In this document: positions 59,742-64,000 of the stretch, in pieces
Layout of the letters: the number at the start of each line of letters is the position of its first letter
Position numbering within the stretch: position 1 is the stretch's first letter
NCBI GenBank assembly: GCA_028279515.1
Contig: JANQNQ010000003.1
Span: 62,001 to 126,000 of the forward strand
Direction: 5' to 3'
DNA: 64,000 nt
Origin: Flavobacteriaceae bacterium
GTDB lineage: Bacteria; Bacteroidota; Bacteroidia; Flavobacteriales; Flavobacteriaceae
Position numbers and translations under genes: made by a program
The notes under the pieces: model-generated
Told to the model about the DNA's origin: nothing
Database searches by the model: none
The model's input: only the letters and a program-made list of their open reading frames with translations

Positions 59742-60848
59742 ATGGCAGATATAAATGTTTTAATAGTTGAAAATGATAAAAATGATATTCAGGCTTACAC
59801 GGATACAATTAGGACCATCAATATGGAATTGAACGGTAAGCATGTCATTTTCCCAACAATAAAAATGAGTGAAGCAGAAGGGTTAAATGCTCTTAAGAAT
59901 AATGATTGGTCGGCGGCTTTTATTGATTTGAAACTTTCAAGCGAAGACATTGTAGCCGCTCAGGAAGGTAATAATATTGTTAATAAGATTTACTCAAAAA
60001 GAAGATTTCCTGTGTACATCGTTACGAATACTCCAGGTGATGTTGATCCGAATTTTGTTGAATCAGATTTCCTTAAAATAAGAACTAAAGATGGTATAGA
60101 TTATCACGAGGTTTTTAGTGATATTATTGGAATACAAGAAACCGGTATTCTCAAAATTATCGGTAAGCGAGGGCAAATAGAGCAATACCTGGATAAAATC
60201 TTTTGGGATAATTTATCTACCTCAATAGGTTTATGGTCAAACGATCAGTCTAGAAATTCCGAGCAAAAGGAAAAATCTCTATTGCGATATACAATCCTTC
60301 ATATGTTGGAGTATTTAGATGAAGAGAACTATCACCCAAGTGAGTTTTATATAACAAAACCTATTAAAGAGACTATATATACTGGAGATATTGTTTTGTA
60401 TGAAGGTGATCGTTATATTGTTTTGACCCCTTCGTGTGACATAGTTCTTCGCCATGACAAAACAAGAAACACAAAAAAAATTCTCTTCTGTAAAATAAAA
60501 AATCTACCTGATGAAATAAGAAATTTTCATTTGTTAAATAGTGCTACTGGAAAAACTAACGAAAACAGAAAACGTTTGGATAGATTTATCAAAAATAATT
60601 CTGGTGGAAATTTCCACTTTATTCCGAAACATAATAATATAGATGCAGGCTTGATAGATTTTCAAGATAAAACAACTGTTGAAGTTCATACGGTTGAACA
60701 AAAATTGCATGAGGAAAAATGTGTGAGACTGGCAACAGTTTCAATGCCATTTTTGAAAGATATTATATCAAGATACTCTAATTATTATGCTAGACAAGGC
60801 TCTCCAGATTTTAATACAGATGAAATATTTAATTCTTTATTTGGTTAA
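59742..60848 (+). CDS. receiver-domain protein with unknown C-terminal domain
   Basis: A 368-residue protein. Residues 1-120 are a receiver domain: acidic pair in IVENDKND, phospho-acceptor Asp62 (AAFIDLKLSS), Thr95 in VYIVTNTPG and Lys112 in FLKIRTK. Residues 160-365 are a conserved-looking but unnamed domain with GDIVLYEGDRYIVLTPSCDI, a stretch FHFIPKHNNIDAGLIDFQ, and ATVSMPFLKDIISRYSNYYA near the end. No known DNA-binding or nuclease motif is seen. The ATG at 59742 lies 1 base after the kinase stop; the longer frame from 59688 is inside the kinase gene. It is the probable phosphorelay output of the cassette. Confidence 0.8.
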   Translation: MADINVLIVENDKNDIQAYTDTIRTINMELNGKHVIFPTIKMSEAEGLNALKNNDWSAAFIDLKLSSEDIVAAQEGNNIVNKIYSKRRFPVYIVTNTPGDVDPNFVESDFLKIRTKDGIDYHEVFSDIIGIQETGILKIIGKRGQIEQYLDKIFWDNLSTSIGLWSNDQSRNSEQKEKSLLRYTILHMLEYLDEENYHPSEFYITKPIKETIYTGDIVLYEGDRYIVLTPSCDIVLRHDKTRNTKKILFCKIKNLPDEIRNFHLLNSATGKTNENRKRLDRFIKNNSGGNFHFIPKHNNIDAGLIDFQDKTTVEVHTVEQKLHEEKCVRLATVSMPFLKDIISRYSNYYARQGSPDFNTDEIFNSLFG

Positions 60849-60890
60849 AAGTGAAGTGGTCTTCTTAGACAAGAAATTTGTTTGTATACA

Positions 60891-60926
60891 AAAAAACCCG
60901 ACCAAAAATCTTGATCGGTTTTTCCT
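60891..60926. terminator. terminator between the cassette and the FAD oxidoreductase gene
   Basis: Imperfect stem (AAAAACCCGACCA facing TGATCGGTTTTT, one bulge and one G-U pair) with A-run and T-run on either side. It can stop both strands. Confidence 0.7.
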
Positions 60927-60944
60927 TAGATAGTAATAAGCTTT

Positions 60945-63176
60945 TTAATGCTTCATCTTTACCCCATTAAAAATGGCGGTTTCACTTTTCAATCCGAGTT
61001 TATCGCGCAGTACCTGACCCGCTTGGAGTCCGCTAACGATGGCACCTTCGTAATAGCCCACGTTGACACCAAAGTTGATCCAGTCGCCTGTGATGATCAG
61101 GTTGTCAAAACCAGATTCATCTGCTTTCAGACGGTATTTATTAGATCCAGGAAGCGATAGCGTGTATCGGTCCGTAGGGTTGACGTTCGCTCTAAAGAAT
61201 TGGGTCTTTAGTCTGGCGTAATCCGTTCGGGCGTGTCCAGAGAAATCGTGGATGACATCAAACTTCATTCCTTCAGGATATTCCAACGTAGTTGCATTCG
61301 GAAAGAACCAACCCATTTTATCACGCAACCATTGCTCTGAAATACGCATGATACGCTCTAATTGCTCATGCGGATAGTAGTGATCGGAGTAGGGTGGTAC
61401 CACTTCTGGATCCAAGAACGATCCCGTATAGTAGATCAATACACCTGGTTCGTTGCCTTTCCAATCTTCATACGGCAATACCTGAGACATATCGATAAAG
61501 GAATACTGCGGATCGGCATAGGTCACCAAGTTGGGTAACGCACCTTCTGGGAAGCCCCAATCAGAGAGTTTCATGCCTAGTTCTTTCAGTGTGGGTTTGA
61601 TCCACAACTGCATCGACATCGTCGGAATACTCTTCACGTTATGATACATCTTATGCCAAGCATCGTTGTTATCGATAATCTCCTTGCAGATACCTTCGTT
61701 TCCGCCCAATACATCAATCGGAATTCCGAGAATGGTATAATCAAAGTCTTTTCCTTTTTCTAAGGTATAGTTTTCGACATTCTTCCAACCGCACCAAGCT
61801 TCCTCTAGATCATAGTTGCCTTCTTGCAAAGCTTTTGCTTGTGCATCGTCAATCTGATCGTAGAGCGGTTCTCCGGGCCATACTTCGATGCCTTTCAGCT
61901 TATACGTCGGATTATAAGTTCCGTCTTTTAGAGTAACTTGCTCTGCCATCGAGATCTTTTCAATCGATCCAGAATCTGAATAGTGTACTTGTTCTACTTT
62001 GTTAAAAAACTTGAATTTTACCCCGCGGTGTTTTAGCACCAAATAGATGGGCGTTATCATGGTATCAGCTGTTCCGGCTTTGAATTTCCATACGAACGAT
62101 CCTTTGTAACCCGCAGAATTCGTTAAGAAATGGAGTCCGACACCAGCTGCCAAGCTTCCTTGTTGATCCGGTCCGGTTAGGTTGTGGAAGGTTCCGGTAT
62201 ATAGAAAACGTACCATCGCCGAGCTCAACAGACGTTCACTAGCGCCATGGTTTTTTAGCCATTGTCGGTAGTCTAAATCATTGATGCGCTCATAATCGAG
62301 TTCGTGAGTTTCCGGATTGTAGACATCAGCAAAGGTGCCTTTCATGTTTACCAATCCGAATTCAACAAACACAGCCAACCAATAGAAGTATTCGCTCTTG
62401 TCAGCCAATAAATCGATGAGCTTTCGTGCCCATTTAGAAATGGTGTCCAACAACTCTTGGATCAATGAATGGTGCTCTTTACGTTTGGCGGCATCTTCCT
62501 CATCGGTCATATGCTGTACCAACTCGGCCACATAGTTCATGAGTCTTTCGCCTTCATGCCTAACTTTGCCTGTAACCAATTCTTCCAATTTCGACTTAAA
62601 ACTAGACCAAAGGTGATGATGTTCCGGCGCCTTGATGTCATCGACACCGTCTGGCGCATGCTGTACAAAGCTTTTTCCTTTGTTCGGATCGATTCCGAAT
62701 AAAATCTCAAGCACGAGTCCAATGGCCTTCTTTACAATAGCCGAAAACGGCAGCGGACCGCCTTGTCCCGGTAAGTATTCGTTGTCTGGGAAAATGATGT
62801 TCTTCTTGATCCACTGATTCTTCTTTGGGTCGAAGTGGGTGAGTAGGGTGGTGTTTTCACGATCAAAGGCCTGGTCCCAAGTTTTAAACGGACTGTCGGG
62901 CATCAGGTTGTGTTTCTCGCACTCTTTATACGAGTCTTGAATCAAGCGGAAAGCATTTTCATACCATCCCTGTGCAATGTGAATACCGTGCTCTTGAATA
63001 CGTTCGTTCTGGCCTCTACCAGTTGCGGTTTTCCCCCCGAGACGCCATCCCATCTGATAGATGGTGATGTCGTAATGATCTTGCCAATTTTCATAGGAAG
63101 TGAGCTCGTAGGCAGACGCAAGCGCCGACATACCACTACCAAGAATGGCAACTTTCTTTTTTTCTGTGTTTTGCAT
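60945..63176 (-). CDS. large FAD/NAD(P)-binding oxidoreductase
   Basis: A 743-residue flavoprotein. The N-terminal FAD fold is GSGMSALASAYEL, followed by YQMGWRLGGKTATGR, as in phytoene-desaturase and hydroxysqualene-dehydroxylase relatives (COG3349-like). The C-terminal FAD segment is FDNLIITGDWINFGVNVGYYEGAIVSGLQAG. A charged helical insert lies between about residues 190 and 290. There is no signal peptide. It is 40 bases downstream of the partial gene at the window end, so the two probably form an operon. The substrate (lipid, carotenoid or polyamine-like) is not readable. Confidence 0.85.
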   Translation of the reverse strand: MQNTEKKKVAILGSGMSALASAYELTSYENWQDHYDITIYQMGWRLGGKTATGRGQNERIQEHGIHIAQGWYENAFRLIQDSYKECEKHNLMPDSPFKTWDQAFDRENTTLLTHFDPKKNQWIKKNIIFPDNEYLPGQGGPLPFSAIVKKAIGLVLEILFGIDPNKGKSFVQHAPDGVDDIKAPEHHHLWSSFKSKLEELVTGKVRHEGERLMNYVAELVQHMTDEEDAAKRKEHHSLIQELLDTISKWARKLIDLLADKSEYFYWLAVFVEFGLVNMKGTFADVYNPETHELDYERINDLDYRQWLKNHGASERLLSSAMVRFLYTGTFHNLTGPDQQGSLAAGVGLHFLTNSAGYKGSFVWKFKAGTADTMITPIYLVLKHRGVKFKFFNKVEQVHYSDSGSIEKISMAEQVTLKDGTYNPTYKLKGIEVWPGEPLYDQIDDAQAKALQEGNYDLEEAWCGWKNVENYTLEKGKDFDYTILGIPIDVLGGNEGICKEIIDNNDAWHKMYHNVKSIPTMSMQLWIKPTLKELGMKLSDWGFPEGALPNLVTYADPQYSFIDMSQVLPYEDWKGNEPGVLIYYTGSFLDPEVVPPYSDHYYPHEQLERIMRISEQWLRDKMGWFFPNATTLEYPEGMKFDVIHDFSGHARTDYARLKTQFFRANVNPTDRYTLSLPGSNKYRLKADESGFDNLIITGDWINFGVNVGYYEGAIVSGLQAGQVLRDKLGLKSETAIFNGVKMKH

Positions 63177-63215
63177 GGGTTTTGAGAGTTTTTCTAAGGT
63201 GTTAGTTAAATGGTT

Positions 63216-64000
63216 CTACTTTGTTTTAGGGATGGGGTAAATGGGGGTATTTTTTTTGATGTATTTCAAAAGGATGGGGGAGTCATCCCATTTGGCAGCT
63301 TCTTGATACAATTTGCCCAAGTGGGGCTTGATAAAAAAAGTATCAAATATAATCTCGAGAATACCTTTAAAGTTAAAGGCGCGATGGGTCACGTACTTGA
63401 TGTCCTCTTTGGTCAGCGGATAATGCTTTGGATAAAAGGATTCAATGTCGGTGATCAGCGCTACGGCAAATCCGCGTGGGTTGCCAAAGATCTTTCCGAG
63501 AATACCAAAGGTAACGCCTTCGACCATGGATTGGGCATAAATGACGCGATAGAGCACAATATTCATGAAGTCACGTTCGTAGACGGTTTCGTCAAATGCT
63601 AGGTCATTGGCTTCTTTATATCCTGCAATAATGCTAGAGTTGTGCGCGCGGTACCAGGTTTCTTCATTGGGGTCGTTGATAAAGTGTAGCCAATTATTGA
63701 CCGGAACAGGCAACCCTTCGAAGCTTTCACCAGACTCTTTGATCAATTGGGCCAAGGTGGCCACATACAAAAAGTGACTATTGACCGAACGCCACCAAGG
63801 ACTCCCAGGCTGTTTGGCGTCCATAGGATTAAGTACACCTCGATCTATTTCCCATCGCATAAAGGCCAATTCAGAATTTCCTAAGCCTTCTTCGCCTTTT
63901 ACAAAAGGGTCTCCGTATTTTTGATAGAATTCATAACGTAGTTTGTAACGACCTTCAGGATCGTTCGAAACACTCTGTACAATCTTTTTGGTTTTTTCTT
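63216..64000 (-). CDS. partial protein of unknown function upstream of the FAD oxidoreductase
   Basis: The 3' part of a gene that enters from the right edge of the window; 261 codons are visible. The frame stays open from the edge through EKTKKIVQSVSNDPEG and ELAFMRWEIDRGVLNP, so an apparent start at 63869 is internal. The visible part includes WYRAHNSSIIAGYKEANDLA, AQSMVEGVTFGILGKIFGNPR and a final KNTPIYPIPKTK. Helices with short hydrophobic stretches dominate. I do not recognise a family. The 40-base gap to the FAD gene suggests a shared transcript and shared substrate. Confidence 0.7.
   Translation of the reverse strand, partial: EKTKKIVQSVSNDPEGRYKLRYEFYQKYGDPFVKGEEGLGNSELAFMRWEIDRGVLNPMDAKQPGSPWWRSVNSHFLYVATLAQLIKESGESFEGLPVPVNNWLHFINDPNEETWYRAHNSSIIAGYKEANDLAFDETVYERDFMNIVLYRVIYAQSMVEGVTFGILGKIFGNPRGFAVALITDIESFYPKHYPLTKEDIKYVTHRAFNFKGILEIIFDTFFIKPHLGKLYQEAAKWDDSPILLKYIKKNTPIYPIPKTK

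Noticed and set aside
56108-60848. CCWGG sites inside the cassette as evidence for the recognised sequence
   Set aside because: A few CCAGG and CCTGG sites occur, but their number is not informative without a genome-wide expectation.
1-64000. CRISPR arrays, tRNA or rRNA genes, insertion sequences, prophage genes
   Set aside because: Reading both strands gave no regularly spaced repeats, no tRNA-like or rRNA-like stretch and no transposase, integrase or phage structural gene.

Overview
The window reads as a chromosome segment of a marine-type Flavobacteriaceae (Bacteroidota). The evidence is: two secreted proteins with type IX secretion (T9SS) C-terminal sorting domains, AraC-type regulators with membrane N-termini, LytS/LytTR two-component pairs, a SigZ-like ECF sigma factor, A-rich leaders without clear Shine-Dalgarno sequences, and TANNTTTG-type -7 boxes. 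No rRNA, tRNA, CRISPR array, transposase or integrase was recognised. Both window edges cut through unseen context, and the gene at the right edge is incomplete.

Layout. 1-4.3 kb: heavy-metal-binding protein, membrane AraC regulator, and an envelope operon ending in two tandem ClpP-fold lipoproteins. 4.4-10.3 kb: SpoIIAA-like protein, AlkB-type dioxygenase, FG-GAP/ASPIC T9SS protein, an unknown Cys-His protein and a GH13 amylase lipoprotein. 10.4-12.4 kb: MarR regulator, pirin and a YjdI-CDGSH iron-sulfur fusion, with a shared 16-base operator at both promoters. 12.5-15.6 kb: two membrane proteins and a LytS/LytTR pair. 15.6-25.3 kb: beta-lactamase-fold hydrolase, TIM-barrel lipoprotein, M3 peptidase, YceI next to a membrane-bound OmpR-type regulator, and other envelope proteins. 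25.5-31.7 kb: a very large secreted coiled-coil protein, a DJ-1/PfpI protein and a second membrane AraC regulator. 31.7-37.9 kb: a divergent MBL hydrolase / membrane trypsin-like protease module with two secreted partners. 38.5-42.3 kb: a SigZ cluster. 43.5-55.9 kb: AraC-SnoaL-hydrolase module, bestrophin, carbonic anhydrase, Nudix-like protein, LPMO, haem protein, cold-shock protein, amidohydrolase and a second LytS/LytTR pair. 56.1-60.85 kb: an AT-rich three-gene cassette. 60.9-64 kb: FAD oxidoreductase and a partial partner gene.

The strongest candidate for an undescribed system is the 56.1-60.85 kb cassette. It holds a 5-methylcytosine DNA methyltransferase; a protein joining an EcoRII-N-like DNA-reading domain, a MORC-like GHKL ATPase and a histidine-kinase core; and a receiver-domain protein with an unknown C-terminal domain. 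The genes abut with 0 and 1 base between them. It looks like a restriction-modification system in which the nuclease has been replaced by phosphorelay signalling.

The second is the SigZ cluster. Three promoters share TGCATC-N15-CGTCT and precede a 26-residue CCGGGGCC peptide, a C-S lyase / ArsO-like monooxygenase operon and a Cys-rich exported protein, all beside a sigma factor with a Cys-rich tail. Two further regulatory circuits are readable from the DNA: MarR boxes (TTGTWWACAA), and 11-base direct repeats (TGTCAAAA-type) beside the OmpR-type membrane regulator and again near 38.6 kb.
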